The notes below the pieces were generated by a model, which saw only the letters and a list, made by a program, of their open reading frames with translations, was not told where the DNA came from and did not search any database. The position numbers were made by a program, and so were the translations under genes. Source: Phycisphaerae bacterium (GTDB taxonomy: Bacteria; Planctomycetota; Phycisphaerae; Sedimentisphaerales; Anaerobacaceae). From it: DNA of 38,061 nt. The stretch covers positions 1 to 38,061 of the forward strand of contig JAGPGT010000003.1 of NCBI GenBank assembly GCA_018055905.1. The letters run 5' to 3'. The number at the start of each line of letters is the position of its first letter. The first letter of the stretch is position 1. This document shows, piece after piece, positions 1 through 8,239 of the stretch.

Positions 1-1079
1 ACCGTTTCGAACTTGCCTTTGCCGTCGCCCACCAGCAGCATGTTCCTGGCGTCAGGGTTGCCGTCGTTGAGCCGCATCTCGGCGACCCAGATGTCCAGAT
101 GGCCGTCCTTGTTGAAATCGAGAATCGCCAGCGAGTGGCCGCAGTCGATTTCCGGGACCAACTCCGTCGGGACCCACGTTCCCTTGACCCACTGGTACAT
201 CATCAGCGGCGCCCAGCCATCGCCCACGACGAACACGACCTCCGGCCGGCCACCTTCGATGAGCTGGCCTGCGGCGGCCCTTGTGAACTGGTAGCTCGCA
301 TCGATGATGTTCGGGACGAACGTCGTGCCTTCGACGTGCTTGAACCACCGGCCTCCGCCGATGATGTCGAGCTTGCCGTCGCCGTCGATGTCGATCTTGG
401 CCAGGCCCTCATGCTCGTTGATCCCCTTGAAGCCGGGGTAGGGTCGGGTCTGACGCTGCATCATTTCGCTGTCGCTGGAGTACGAGTAGATCTCGACGCA
501 CTTCCAGGACTTGGCCTGTCGCGGGTTCTCGGGGATCTCCGCGAGGTAGAGCTTCCTGGCGCCCTGGTTCCAGAAGACCAGTTCCGCCTTGCCGTCGCCG
601 TCGAAGTCGCCGAAGGTCAGGTCGTGGTGCTTGTTGCCGCCGAAGTCCTTGATGATGTGCCGGACCCAGGGCTTCTGCGGATCGAAGTCCGGAGCGGGGT
701 TCTCCCACCACCAGACGAAGTGGTTCTGCCAGTCGCCCGCGAAGACGATGTCGAGGTCCCCATCGCCGTCGATGTCGAACGAATCGGAGCCCGCTTCGAT
801 GTGCAGGGGCTGGTCCTCGACCACGTACTTTGTCCACCCGCTTGCCGCCCGGCGATACCAAACCAAGGCCGGGGCCTGTGTCCGCTCGGCGATCACGAAA
901 TCATTCACGCCGTCCTTGTCGATGTCGCACACAAGGCTGGCGGTCTGCTGATTCCCGCGGTTCGGGGCCTCCAAATCGCCTGTAGCGGTGGACAGATGTC
1001 TCCATCGGATTTCACCGGCCAAAGCAGTTCCGCACAGAACGATGGAGGCGACGACGGCGAACTGAACGCGATTCTTCAT
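1..1079 (-). CDS. Exported FG-GAP/VCBS repeat protein (3' end beyond the window)
   Basis: The frame is open from an ATG at 1079 to the window edge, so the C-terminus is missing. Residues 1-21 form a signal peptide (basic start, hydrophobic core, cleavage near ALA-GE). At least five calcium-loop repeats of the type D-x-D-x-D-G-x-x-D follow, for example CDIDKDGVNDF near residue 51, FDIDGDGDLDI, GDFDGDGKAEL, IDIDGDGKLDI and LDFNKDGHLDI. Such FG-GAP/VCBS repeats form the blades of a calcium-binding beta-propeller in secreted or surface proteins. The start is supported by a GGGG stretch six bases upstream. Planctomycetes carry many paralogues, often of unknown ligand, so the family call is firm and the function open. 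Confidence 0.85.
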   Translation of the reverse strand, partial: MKNRVQFAVVASIVLCGTALAGEIRWRHLSTATGDLEAPNRGNQQTASLVCDIDKDGVNDFVIAERTQAPALVWYRRAASGWTKYVVEDQPLHIEAGSDSFDIDGDGDLDIVFAGDWQNHFVWWWENPAPDFDPQKPWVRHIIKDFGGNKHHDLTFGDFDGDGKAELVFWNQGARKLYLAEIPENPRQAKSWKCVEIYSYSSDSEMMQRQTRPYPGFKGINEHEGLAKIDIDGDGKLDIIGGGRWFKHVEGTTFVPNIIDASYQFTRAAAGQLIEGGRPEVVFVVGDGWAPLMMYQWVKGTWVPTELVPEIDCGHSLAILDFNKDGHLDIWVAEMRLNDGNPDARNMLLVGDGKGKFET

Positions 1080-1121
1080 ATTGTACCCCGAATTCCTGGA
1101 CGCTAATTCCCTGTGTCGGTT

Positions 1122-1346
1122 TCAACTGGCGTTCCTTTCTACCCGAAATCTCCCTCTACCGCAAGTCATCACGGCGAGCGGGGTTTGAGATCGCTCCATC
1201 ACCTGCATGACCGAAAGGATGGAGGTGTAGGCCCGCTTCTTGCCGTCGGGCATGGCCTCCAGGACATCCCCTGCGGTCGAAGGACCCCGTTCCCACAGAA
1301 CCGATAGTACCAGCATCTCCAGATCCGACGGCTTGATCTTGGCCAT
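1122..1346 (-). pseudogene. Truncated BlaI/MecI/CopY-type repressor
   Basis: The first 50 residues (MAKIKPSDLEMLVLSVLWE..., then GPSTAGDVLEAMPDGKKRAY and SILSVMQVME) match the N-terminal winged-helix domain of BlaI/MecI repressors, which control beta-lactamase or stress genes with a BlaR-type sensor protease. After VMEKKGLV would be expected, the reading changes to RSQTPLAVMTCGRGR and stops. The protein is only 74 residues against about 120-130 for the family, so the wing and the whole dimerisation domain are gone. It starts 7 bases after the cvpA-like stop, at the end of that operon. No BlaR1-like partner is visible here. It is probably a decayed gene; a short DNA-binding peptide cannot be excluded. 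Confidence 0.65.
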
Positions 1347-1353
1347 GTGTTTG

Positions 1354-2019
1354 TCAGAGGGGATCGGGGATGCTTCGTCTCTGCAGGCTGGCGGGGGGTT
1401 TGGAGCCCTTGTCTTCTTGCGGCTGGGGCTGCGCCGGATCGGGTTCGTTTGGTTCGGGCCGGGGTTCGTCGTTTGCAGCCAGCTCATCGCTGGTGGCCAG
1501 GAGCTTCGTTATGGCCGCGTAGCTTGTGTCGCTGTCGGCGAATCTTGCCACCGTGTGGATCAGGTCCAGGCCACGGGCCAGGCCTGCGACATTGGCCTTC
1601 TGTCCATCCCGGCCCAGGCCGAGTGTGGCGACGATCTTGTGCTGCGCCAAGGGCGTGGTCGAGAGCACCAAGGCCGCGAAACTCAGGATCAGAAACCCCA
1701 CGACGAAGCCCAGGATGCCCGAGCAGACCACGTCGAAGAGGCTCGGGAAGCGGAGGCTGAACTGGCCGGTGAGGAAGACCCAGGTCAGGCCGTGCAGGAT
1801 GGCGAAGACGCCGCCGGCCAGGACCAGCATGCTCAGGGCCATGCACCAGGCGGCTCCGCCGGGCATGGGGACGAATCGCGCCACCGTCGGCGCCAGGAAG
1901 ACCGAGATGTAGATCGAGACCAGGACGTTGAAGAGCAGGGCCCAGGTCTCGTAGAAACCTCTGCGTACCGCCAGCCAGACGAACAAGGCCCCCGTCAGAA
2001 CAGCAATCCAGAATACCAT
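1354..2019 (-). CDS. CvpA-like integral membrane protein
   Basis: A 221-residue protein with about four hydrophobic helices (roughly residues 1-17, 24-47, 56-82 and 97-122), followed by an amphipathic segment and a Pro/Glu/Asp/Lys-rich, probably cytoplasmic tail from about 180. Helix layout and the stretch SLFDVVCSGILGFVVGF resemble the CvpA family, named for colicin V production but of unclear general role. It starts 4 bases after the stop of the GspE-like ATPase gene, so the two are almost certainly co-translated. That coupling suggests a role at the membrane with the ATPase, but this is inference. Family assignment rests on topology and pattern and is moderate. Confidence 0.6.
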   Translation of the reverse strand: MVFWIAVLTGALFVWLAVRRGFYETWALLFNVLVSIYISVFLAPTVARFVPMPGGAAWCMALSMLVLAGGVFAILHGLTWVFLTGQFSLRFPSLFDVVCSGILGFVVGFLILSFAALVLSTTPLAQHKIVATLGLGRDGQKANVAGLARGLDLIHTVARFADSDTSYAAITKLLATSDELAANDEPRPEPNEPDPAQPQPQEDKGSKPPASLQRRSIPDPL

Positions 2020-2023
2020 CGGC

Positions 2024-3634
2024 TCACCCCACGACTCGTTTGATTTCGTCCAGACTTGTAACGCCGGCGACGACTTTCTGCAGGCCCGCCTTGCGGAGGT
2101 CGGCCAAGCCCTTCTGGCTGTCCTGGGCCCGGAGCCGGCCGATCAACGAGTCGTTCTTGGCGATCTCGTTTCGCATCGTGCTGTCGATCACCATCAGGTC
2201 GAGGATCGCGGTTCGTCCGAAGTAGCCGGTGTTGTCGCAGCGTTTGCAGCCGACGGCCTGGAAGATCTCCCTGGGCTCGATCCCCTTGTTGCGGAAGCTG
2301 ACGATCTGGCTTTCGCTGAGTTTGGCCGGCGTTTTGCACTCCTCGCACAGGCATCGGATGAGCCTTTGCGAGACCAGCAGGTTCAGGCCCGCCGAGAGCA
2401 GCAGGGGGGAGACGCCCAGGTCCAGCAGGCGGATGATCGCGGTGGCGTTGCTCTCGCAGTGGATCGTGGCCAGGACGAGGTGCCCGGTCTGGGCGGCCCG
2501 CAGGGCGATCTCGGCGGTCTCCTCGTCGCGGATCTCGCCCACGCAGATGACGTCCGGGTCCTGTCTCAGCACGCTGCGAAGCGTCGAGGCGAACGTGATG
2601 TCGGCTTTGGGATTGACCTCGATCTGGCTGGCCTGGGGCAGCACCGCTTCGATCGGGTCCTCGACGGTGATCACGTTACGCGTGAAGCGGTCGATCTCGT
2701 TGAGCAGGGCATACAGGGTCGTGGTCTTGCCGCTGCCGGTGGGGCCGCTGACCAGGATCATGCCGGAGGGCTTGGCGATCTGACTTTGCAGAAGGGTCAT
2801 CTGCTTTCCGGGCAGACCCATCTTGGCCAGCGTGAACGCGCCGGCATTGGCGTTCAGCACTCGGATAGAGAGTTTTTCGCCCTGCAGGGCGCCGGCGCTG
2901 GCAACGCGGAAGGAGGCGACCGTGTCCCCTCGTCGGGCGGTGAAGCCGCCGTCCTGGGGTCTTCTCCGCTCGGAGATGTCCATGCCGGAGACGGCCTTGA
3001 TGCTGTTGATCAGGGCGCGGCATTTGTCCGCATCCAGTTCCTTGACCGTTCGAAGCGTCCCGTCGATCCGCAGGCGGAGGCTGTAGGTGGATTCGTCCCT
3101 GGGGTCGATCAGGATGTCGCTGGCCCTGCGGTCGAGGGCGTTGCGGATCGTGGTTTCGGTCAGACCGAGGATTTGTGCGTCGACGCGTTTGATGTCGCTG
3201 TGCCCGCAGATTTCATCAAGGCTTCGGCCTGCGCTGTCCATCAGTTGGATCGCATCGTTGTCTTCGTCGGATCGGAATCGAATCGAGCGAACGGTGGTCG
3301 CGGCCTGCTGGATTTGCCGCTTGAGAACATCGAAGAATTTCTCCTGGGTCCGGCGGGTCTTTCGGACGGTGTCGATCAGAAACAGCGTCAGCAGGAGGAA
3401 GGGGCCCGTGAACAGGGTGACGACGTTGGCGATCGTCCTGTAGCCCACAGGCACCAGGGGACTGAAGTTCGCCCGTTGGACGAAGTACAGGCACAGGTAC
3501 ACCCAGGCGATCAGCAAGGCCAACTTCAACGGGTTGAAGGGCAGATCCGTGAGCGACAAGACCGAGCCCGCTTGGCCCTGAACGCTCCGGATGATCAATA
3601 GTCCCGCGACCGCGACGGCATCCGATGTCAGCAT
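2024..3634 (-). CDS. Membrane-anchored GspE/PilB-type secretion ATPase
   Basis: 536 residues. Residues 170-530 are a complete type II secretion/type IV pilus assembly ATPase: Walker A GPTGSGKTT (about 287-295), Asp box VITVEDPIE (311-319), Walker B DVICVGEIRD (351-360), His box GHLVLATIH (374-382), and a zinc-binding tetracysteine with C-x2-C at 420/423 and 453/456. The usual N-terminal GspE domain that binds GspL or PilC partners is absent. Two transmembrane helices (about 36-52 and 67-87) and a short linker stand in its place. A sigma-70-like promoter lies 47 bases upstream, and the cvpA-like gene follows directly. The ATPase call is firm; which machine it drives (pseudopilus, pilus or other) is not shown by the sequence. 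Confidence 0.88.
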   Translation of the reverse strand: MLTSDAVAVAGLLIIRSVQGQAGSVLSLTDLPFNPLKLALLIAWVYLCLYFVQRANFSPLVPVGYRTIANVVTLFTGPFLLLTLFLIDTVRKTRRTQEKFFDVLKRQIQQAATTVRSIRFRSDEDNDAIQLMDSAGRSLDEICGHSDIKRVDAQILGLTETTIRNALDRRASDILIDPRDESTYSLRLRIDGTLRTVKELDADKCRALINSIKAVSGMDISERRRPQDGGFTARRGDTVASFRVASAGALQGEKLSIRVLNANAGAFTLAKMGLPGKQMTLLQSQIAKPSGMILVSGPTGSGKTTTLYALLNEIDRFTRNVITVEDPIEAVLPQASQIEVNPKADITFASTLRSVLRQDPDVICVGEIRDEETAEIALRAAQTGHLVLATIHCESNATAIIRLLDLGVSPLLLSAGLNLLVSQRLIRCLCEECKTPAKLSESQIVSFRNKGIEPREIFQAVGCKRCDNTGYFGRTAILDLMVIDSTMRNEIAKNDSLIGRLRAQDSQKGLADLRKAGLQKVVAGVTSLDEIKRVVG

Positions 3635-3680
3635 AGAACCTCTCTATCCTCCGAGAACGAACATCGACGATCTAATGGAT

Positions 3681-3709
3681 AGAGTACCAGATCGGGCGAA
3701 GGTTGACAA
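3681..3709 (-). promoter_or_regulatory. Predicted sigma-70 promoter for the GspE-cvpA operon
   Basis: On the minus strand TTGTCA (3709-3704) and TACTCT (3686-3681) are 17 bases apart, just upstream of the ATPase start at 3634. Five of six positions match at -35; the -10 is weaker. It was read by eye. Confidence 0.45.
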
Positions 3710-3728
3710 GCCCGTAGTGGAATGTCGG

Positions 3729-4301
3729 CTACGTGGAGCTCCAGTTGACGGGCATCTTGTCCACCTCCTTTACCTCGACCCGGTGGACCAACCAGGACTT
3801 GTCGGTCTGCTTGCGGAGGCGGAACTCCAGGACGACCAAGGCGCTGGTCTTGTAGGCCCTGGCCCAGTAGCTGTCCTTGTGGAATTGGAGACTGATCGTA
3901 AATGTCGCGACCGCTTCCGGCGGTGTGACCTTTACTTCCGAGGCGATCCTGCGGACCTTCTCGATCGTGGGAGGGTTCAGTCGGTTTTGGCAATGGGCGA
4001 TGAGTTCTTCTTTGCTCCGGTGATAGGAGTCCTGGTAGTCGTGGGCGATTAGACGGGCCAGAGCGACGCAGTCCTCTTCCTCCGCGGCCCGCACGCCGGC
4101 CTGGACGACCGCGTGGATCTTCTCCAGATCCGTGGGAACAAAATGGTCCAGGCCCAATGCCAGCAGCGCGACGCCCAGCGGGAGCAGCCACTGCCAGAAT
4201 CTCGCCTTCTCCGGCCAGACGCTGCGAATGGTCCAGGCCACGAACAGAACGATCACCGCCAAGCCCAGCAGCGTCCACGGCTGCTCGAAAACGTCCCACA
4301 T
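3729..4301 (-). CDS. Two-helix membrane protein with a soluble NTF2-like C-terminal domain, function unknown
   Basis: 190 residues from the ATG at 4301, chosen because GGGAGG lies 7 bases upstream; an in-frame GTG at 4340 would add 13 residues. Two transmembrane helices (about 9-25 and 34-52) are followed by a soluble domain of about 135 residues. It opens with a helix (DLEKIHAVVQAGVRAAEEED) and ends in alternating beta-strands, including the WLVHRVEVKEVDK stretch, which resembles SnoaL/NTF2-like folds. I do not recognise a characterised family. It lies alone between the pseudopilin gene's terminator and the secretion ATPase promoter, on the same strand, so it could be an envelope protein linked to either. 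Confidence 0.7.
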   Translation of the reverse strand: MWDVFEQPWTLLGLAVIVLFVAWTIRSVWPEKARFWQWLLPLGVALLALGLDHFVPTDLEKIHAVVQAGVRAAEEEDCVALARLIAHDYQDSYHRSKEELIAHCQNRLNPPTIEKVRRIASEVKVTPPEAVATFTISLQFHKDSYWARAYKTSALVVLEFRLRKQTDKSWLVHRVEVKEVDKMPVNWSST

Positions 4302-4412
4302 GCTCAGGCCTCCCTCGAAGGGTCCCTGTTTCTTCTTCACCGTGCTTCAGGGACATTGTATCAGCGATGGAAGAAACCGCGTACAAGGATTGTCGCAGCC
4401 GTATACACGGGC

Positions 4413-4457
4413 GAAAAGACAAGCCTCCGCAAGACCAAGTCGCCATCTGGCGGAGGC
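4413..4457 (-). terminator. Rho-independent terminator after the pseudopilin gene
   Basis: On the minus strand an 8-bp perfect stem (GCCTCCGC at 4457-4450, GCGGAGGC at 4430-4423) with an inner mini-hairpin is followed by TTGTCTTTT. It lies 31 bases beyond the stop of the pseudopilin gene. Confidence 0.6.
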
Positions 4458-4488
4458 GGTGGGTTCAGTTCGCGATTCTTTGGGCGGA

Positions 4489-5256
4489 CTACAGGAGGGA
4501 CTTATACGGGAATCCCTTGCTCATATACTCGATGTCCACCCGATCGTCGGCCGGAGGAGTCATGCCGAAAGTAAAGCTTGTCGGCTCGTACATCGCTTTT
4601 TTGCACCAGTCTATGAAGCTTTGGCTTTCCCAAGTGTGCATCTCGGCGTGACCGTCGGCGAAACCGAGCGAGCTCTTGGCGTTGTGCCACATGGCCAACG
4701 GGTCGGTCCAGGTTTTGTTCTTGGGGTTCATCTGAAAAGACCCGATGTTCTCGCCTCGCGTATCCATCTCTTCGACGAAGATGTATTGCTGGGCCGGCTT
4801 CTTAAGCTGCGTGTACAGCTTGAGATTGACGTATCCCCAACTGCTGCCGCTCTCTCCATTGGCCCCCCCCGAGATGGAAAAAGTCCTGTACGCCACCGGG
4901 ATAGCCGAACTTTCTTTTCTTCGGTCGGCCGGACAACGGTAGATGCCAATTTCCTCGCCGACGTACTTGAACAGAAGACCGCCTCTGATCGCTCTCTTCT
5001 TGGCGTCCCAATTGTCGTTATTGTTGGCCCTGAGGACCCAGTTGCCCGGATCGGTGTGGCCGCCGACGATCTTGCCGTCGAAGTCATCCTTGTACAGCAG
5101 CCAGCCGAGCAGAAGGGACCGGGTGTTGCTGACGCAATGAACTCGCTGGGCCTGGTCTCTGGCCCGCTGGAGGGCGGGCATCAGAATCGCCATCAGGATC
5201 GCGATCACCGCAATCACCACGAGCAGCTCGATCAACGTAAACGCTTTGGATCTCAT
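4489..5256 (-). CDS. Prepilin-like protein with H-X9-DG signature (DUF1559-type)
   Basis: 255 residues from the ATG at 5256, preceded by AAAGGA; a longer in-frame start at 5313 would put 19 unlikely residues ahead of the leader. The N-terminus MRSKAFTLIELLVVIAVIAI is a type III prepilin signal: short basic leader, cleavage before Phe, Glu at +5 of the mature protein, and a long hydrophobic helix. The C-terminal half holds an exact H-X9-DG motif (WHN..., then FADGHAEMHTW, near residue 215), diagnostic of the very abundant planctomycete pseudopilin-like proteins. After cleavage and N-methylation by a prepilin peptidase, such proteins are thought to be assembled or exported by a type II-like system. 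A secretion ATPase gene lies 0.9 kb downstream. Confidence 0.9.
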   Translation of the reverse strand: MRSKAFTLIELLVVIAVIAILMAILMPALQRARDQAQRVHCVSNTRSLLLGWLLYKDDFDGKIVGGHTDPGNWVLRANNNDNWDAKKRAIRGGLLFKYVGEEIGIYRCPADRRKESSAIPVAYRTFSISGGANGESGSSWGYVNLKLYTQLKKPAQQYIFVEEMDTRGENIGSFQMNPKNKTWTDPLAMWHNAKSSLGFADGHAEMHTWESQSFIDWCKKAMYEPTSFTFGMTPPADDRVDIEYMSKGFPYKSLL

Positions 5257-5405
5257 TCCATTCGTCCTTTCCGTCCGAGAACCGGCATCCGCAAACCGAG
5301 CGGCCTGCGCCACTGCGAAACAGTTTTCCGCCGCGATGCCCCAATGAGAAAGATGCTTTTTCGACAGGATCTGTTCCCTGAAGATAAAATCGACTCACCG
5401 ATACA

Positions 5406-5435
5406 ACTATATCGAACGGACGCAACGGCTGTCAA
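5406..5435 (-). promoter_or_regulatory. Predicted sigma-70 promoter for the prepilin-like gene
   Basis: On the minus strand a perfect TTGACA (5435-5430) is 18 bases from TATAGT (5411-5406). The implied start near 5399 gives an untranslated leader of about 140 bases before the ATG at 5256. I saw no convincing riboswitch in the leader. Confidence 0.6.
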
Positions 5436-5476
5436 TAGTTCTCGGACCTAATTTGCCCATGATTCCCCTGGAAATT

Positions 5477-6841
5477 TCAGTTCCGCAAGGAAAGGATGGG
5501 CGACGGCATCCGGCCGCGACGCTGGACGAACCTGGCGGAGGTGGACTTGGTCTGGATCTTCATAACCGGTGCCGAACCCAGCAGGCCTCCAAAGTGCACG
5601 ATACTGCCCGGCTTGGCGCCTGGAACGGGGACGACGCGGACGCCGGTGGTCTTGTTGTTGGCCACCCCGATCGAAAGCTCGTCGGCGATGATCGAGGAGA
5701 TGACTTCAGGCGCGGTATCGCCCGGGACCGCGAACATGTCCAGACCCACCGAGCAGACGCTGGTGAGGGCCTCGAGTTTGTCCAGAGTCAGGGCGCCGGT
5801 CCTCACCGCGCGGATCATGCCGGCGTCCTCGCTGACGGGGATGAACGTGCCCGACAGGCCGCCGACGTTGCCGGAGGCCATCGCGCCGCCTTTTTTGACC
5901 GCGTCGATCAGCAGGGCCAGCGCCGCCGTTGTGCCGGGGCACCCCATCCTTCCGACGCCCATCGCTTCGATGATCTCGGCGACCGAATCGCCCGTGGAGG
6001 TGGTGGGGGCCAGGGAGATGTCCACGATGCCGAAATCGACCTTCATCAGGCCGGCCAGCTCTCGTCCGATCAGTTCGCCGGCGCGGGTGATCTTGAAGAC
6101 CGTTCGCTTGATGACCTCGGACAGTTGAGTGAGGTCGCAATCCGGGTTCTGCGCCACCACATTGCGCACGACGCCGGGACCGGAGATGCCGATGTTGAGC
6201 GAGTAGTCGGGCTCCCCGATCCCGTGATGGGCGCCGGCCATGAAAGGGCTGTCCTCCGGGACGTTGGCGAAGACCGCCAACTTGGCGCAGCCGATGCCTT
6301 TGTCCGAGCGATGGGCCAGGTCTGTGATGACGTGACCGACCTTGACGACGGCGTTCATGTTGATCCCGGCCAGGGTGGAGGCCAGATTCAGAAATCCGCA
6401 GACGCGTTCGGTCTGGGAGAGTGCCTCGGGAATCGAATCGATAAGGTTTTCCTCGGCTGCGGTGGCGCCTTTCTGAACCATGGCTCCGAAACCACCCAGG
6501 AAATCGATGTCGGCTTTCTTGGCGGCCACGTCGAGGGCTTTGGCGAACTTGACCGCGGTGATCGTCTTACGCGGCAAGGGCTCCAAAAGCAGCGAGGCCG
6601 GCGTGATCGAGATCCGTCGGTTCGTGATGGGGATGCCGTACTTCTGCTCCAGTCGGTCGGCGCAGTGGTTGAGCAACTGGCCTTTCTCGACGATTCTTGC
6701 CTGGGCCTGCTTGATCAGCCAGTCCAGGTCCCGATCCATGCAATCCTTCAAGTTGATGCCCAGTGTGACGGTACGGATATCGAAATGATGATCCAACGTC
6801 ATGCCGACGGTTTCAAAGACTTCTTCGACCGAGATACGCAT
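5477..6841 (-). CDS. PFL family protein (UPF0210/DUF711)
   Basis: 454 residues from the ATG at 6841. An upstream in-frame start at 6874 would add 11 residues that include the repeat described below; MRISVEEVFETVGM is the family's normal beginning. The whole length matches the UPF0210 family, usually about 450 residues, distantly related to glycyl-radical (pyruvate formate-lyase-like) folds but without a known reaction. Conserved glycine-rich stretches are visible, including GGFGAMVQKGA, GIGEPDYSLNIGISGPG and GRMGCPGTTAALALLIDAVK. It lies directly downstream of a small ACT-domain gene of the UPF0237 type. That pairing recurs in many bacteria and suggests the ACT protein is its ligand-sensing partner. 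Confidence 0.88.
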   Translation of the reverse strand: MRISVEEVFETVGMTLDHHFDIRTVTLGINLKDCMDRDLDWLIKQAQARIVEKGQLLNHCADRLEQKYGIPITNRRISITPASLLLEPLPRKTITAVKFAKALDVAAKKADIDFLGGFGAMVQKGATAAEENLIDSIPEALSQTERVCGFLNLASTLAGINMNAVVKVGHVITDLAHRSDKGIGCAKLAVFANVPEDSPFMAGAHHGIGEPDYSLNIGISGPGVVRNVVAQNPDCDLTQLSEVIKRTVFKITRAGELIGRELAGLMKVDFGIVDISLAPTTSTGDSVAEIIEAMGVGRMGCPGTTAALALLIDAVKKGGAMASGNVGGLSGTFIPVSEDAGMIRAVRTGALTLDKLEALTSVCSVGLDMFAVPGDTAPEVISSIIADELSIGVANNKTTGVRVVPVPGAKPGSIVHFGGLLGSAPVMKIQTKSTSARFVQRRGRMPSPILSLRN

Positions 6842-6860
6842 AACAGAAAATCCCTTGGAA

Positions 6861-6932
6861 GTTTCAAGTTTCAAGGAAACAAGGAAAAGAGATCACCCGA
6901 ATCGGTGACAGCTCTTACTTCAAACTTGAAAC
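6861..6932. repeat. Inverted pair of 7-base-period repeats between the ACT and PFL genes
   Basis: GTTTCAAGTTTCAAG (6861-6875, two copies of a 7-base unit) is matched by its near-exact reverse complement at 6918-6932 (one mismatch over 15 bases). The 42-base loop between them makes a long hairpin possible in the intergenic stretch. It is AT-richer than its surroundings. It may adjust expression of the downstream PFL gene or be a dispersed repeat. Confidence 0.7.
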
Positions 6933-6950
6933 GTAACACTTCAAACTCTC

Positions 6951-7244
6951 TTACACCCTGTGCATCGCCTTGAAGATCGTTTCATCCTGGATGGTGATCG
7001 TGAGGGCCATTTGTCGGCCGACCCTATCGAGCTGTTTCTTGATTTGCCCTATGTCCATCGTGGCCTGCCCGATGTCGGCGGCCATCGTCATCACAAAGTA
7101 GTCCTCCATGATCTTCTGGTTGACGTCGACGATGTTGATGTTGGCCTTGGCCATCGTGGTGGCCAGTCGCGCGATGATCCCGACACGGTCTTTGCCGGTG
7201 ACGGTCACGATGCAGATCTGGCTGGTCTTCGGTTGTTCTGGCAT
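6951..7244 (-). CDS. ACT-domain regulatory protein (UPF0237 type)
   Basis: 97 residues, one ACT domain with little else. CIVTVTGKDRVGIIARLATT (residues 11-30) is the first strand-helix with the conserved D-R-V-G-I-I, followed by ANINIVDVNQKIMEDYFVM and a final strand ALTITIQDE. ACT domains usually bind amino acids or related small ligands as dimers. AGGA stands 9 bases upstream of the ATG. The protein lies between surE and the PFL family gene on the same strand. It is the usual genomic companion of the latter, so a sensor or subunit role for the PFL protein is likely; the ligand is unknown. Confidence 0.88.
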   Translation of the reverse strand: MPEQPKTSQICIVTVTGKDRVGIIARLATTMAKANINIVDVNQKIMEDYFVMTMAADIGQATMDIGQIKKQLDRVGRQMALTITIQDETIFKAMHRV

Positions 7245-7332
7245 ACAAATCCTTTGGTCCTGTTGATGGTTGATGTGTGCGTGCCCGTTGGCTGCCGATC
7301 AAACCCACAATCCCCCAAATCACCCTCTGTCT

Positions 7333-8094
7333 CTACGTTCCCAACTCCGCCGCATCAAGCTTCGCCTTCAGCGTGAGGGCTTTTGTGTGGTCGGTCATGT
7401 CCGGCTTTAGCGGCGTGACGGTGATGTAGCCGTCGGCCAGCGTCGTCGTGTCGGTGGGCTCCTTCTCTGCGCGAGGAGCGCCGCCGGCCAAGCGAAAGAC
7501 GAACTCCCCCGTCCCGTCGCCGTGCGGAACGTAGTACTCGTGGAATCCCGACGTCGCCTGCGGGACTACGCGGACACCCCGCGGCTTGCCTGCCGACAGC
7601 AGGGGGAGATTGACGTTCATCACGTCGCCGGCCTGGAGCGGAAGCAGCCTCTCGAGCACCGCGATCCCGTACTCGGCGGCCCTCTCGAAGTCGGTGTGTT
7701 CCTCAGCGGCCACGCTCAGGGCCACCGACGGGATTCGCAGGAACGCCGCCTCCATCGCCGCGGCCACAGTCCCTGAGTAGTAGACGTTGATCCCGACGTT
7801 GGCGCCGTGGTTGATGCCTGCGACCACCAGGTCGATCGGGCCTTTGTGAAGCTCCATGGCGGCCAGTTTCACGCAGTCGGCGGGCGAGCCGTGAACGCCG
7901 AAACCGGTGAACAGGCCCTCGATGCTCACCTTCATGCACGCTAGCGGCTCGGCAAACGTGATGCTGTGACTGGCCCCGGACCAGCCTTCCGTCGGCGCGA
8001 CCACGGTCACGTCGCCAATCACCACGAGTCGTTTGTAGAGGGCCGCCAGGCCGGGGGCGAAGATCCCATCGTCATTCGTCAGCAGTATTCGCAT
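7333..8094 (-). CDS. surE: 5'/3'-nucleotidase SurE
   Basis: 253 residues, normal length for SurE, a divalent-metal-dependent nucleoside monophosphate phosphatase linked to stationary-phase survival. The N-terminus MRILLTNDDGIFAPGLAAL carries the metal-binding Asp pair (D8, D9). SGASHSIT and VHGSPADCVKLA follow, and VAGINHGANVG with SGTVAAAMEA supplies the remaining active-site residues. It is probably the first gene of a surE-ACT-PFL operon driven by the promoter at 8211-8239. The C-terminal third contains the variable dimerisation region, with a Pro/Glu-rich loop. Confidence 0.95.
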   Translation of the reverse strand: MRILLTNDDGIFAPGLAALYKRLVVIGDVTVVAPTEGWSGASHSITFAEPLACMKVSIEGLFTGFGVHGSPADCVKLAAMELHKGPIDLVVAGINHGANVGINVYYSGTVAAAMEAAFLRIPSVALSVAAEEHTDFERAAEYGIAVLERLLPLQAGDVMNVNLPLLSAGKPRGVRVVPQATSGFHEYYVPHGDGTGEFVFRLAGGAPRAEKEPTDTTTLADGYITVTPLKPDMTDHTKALTLKAKLDAAELGT

Positions 8095-8210
8095 CGTCGT
8101 TTCGGTCCTCGTCGGCGCCCGCGCAGTACGGCCGACCGTATGTTTCCAGGCCTCGTGAAATATGCTATCGGAAGGACGCTGCCTGCCACCGTCGTCCCAT
8201 CACGCGGCGT

Positions 8211-8239
8211 ATTGTAGCAGGCCTTCCCCCCAGCGTCAA
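8211..8239 (-). promoter_or_regulatory. Predicted sigma-70 promoter for surE
   Basis: On the minus strand TTGACG (8239-8234) is exactly 17 bases from TACAAT (8216-8211). A start near 8204 would give a leader of about 110 bases before surE. Confidence 0.6.

Noticed and set aside
99-1106. 335-codon plus-strand frame at the left edge
   Set aside because: The minus strand encodes an uninterrupted VCBS protein with signal peptide and calcium loops; the plus frame is its shadow.
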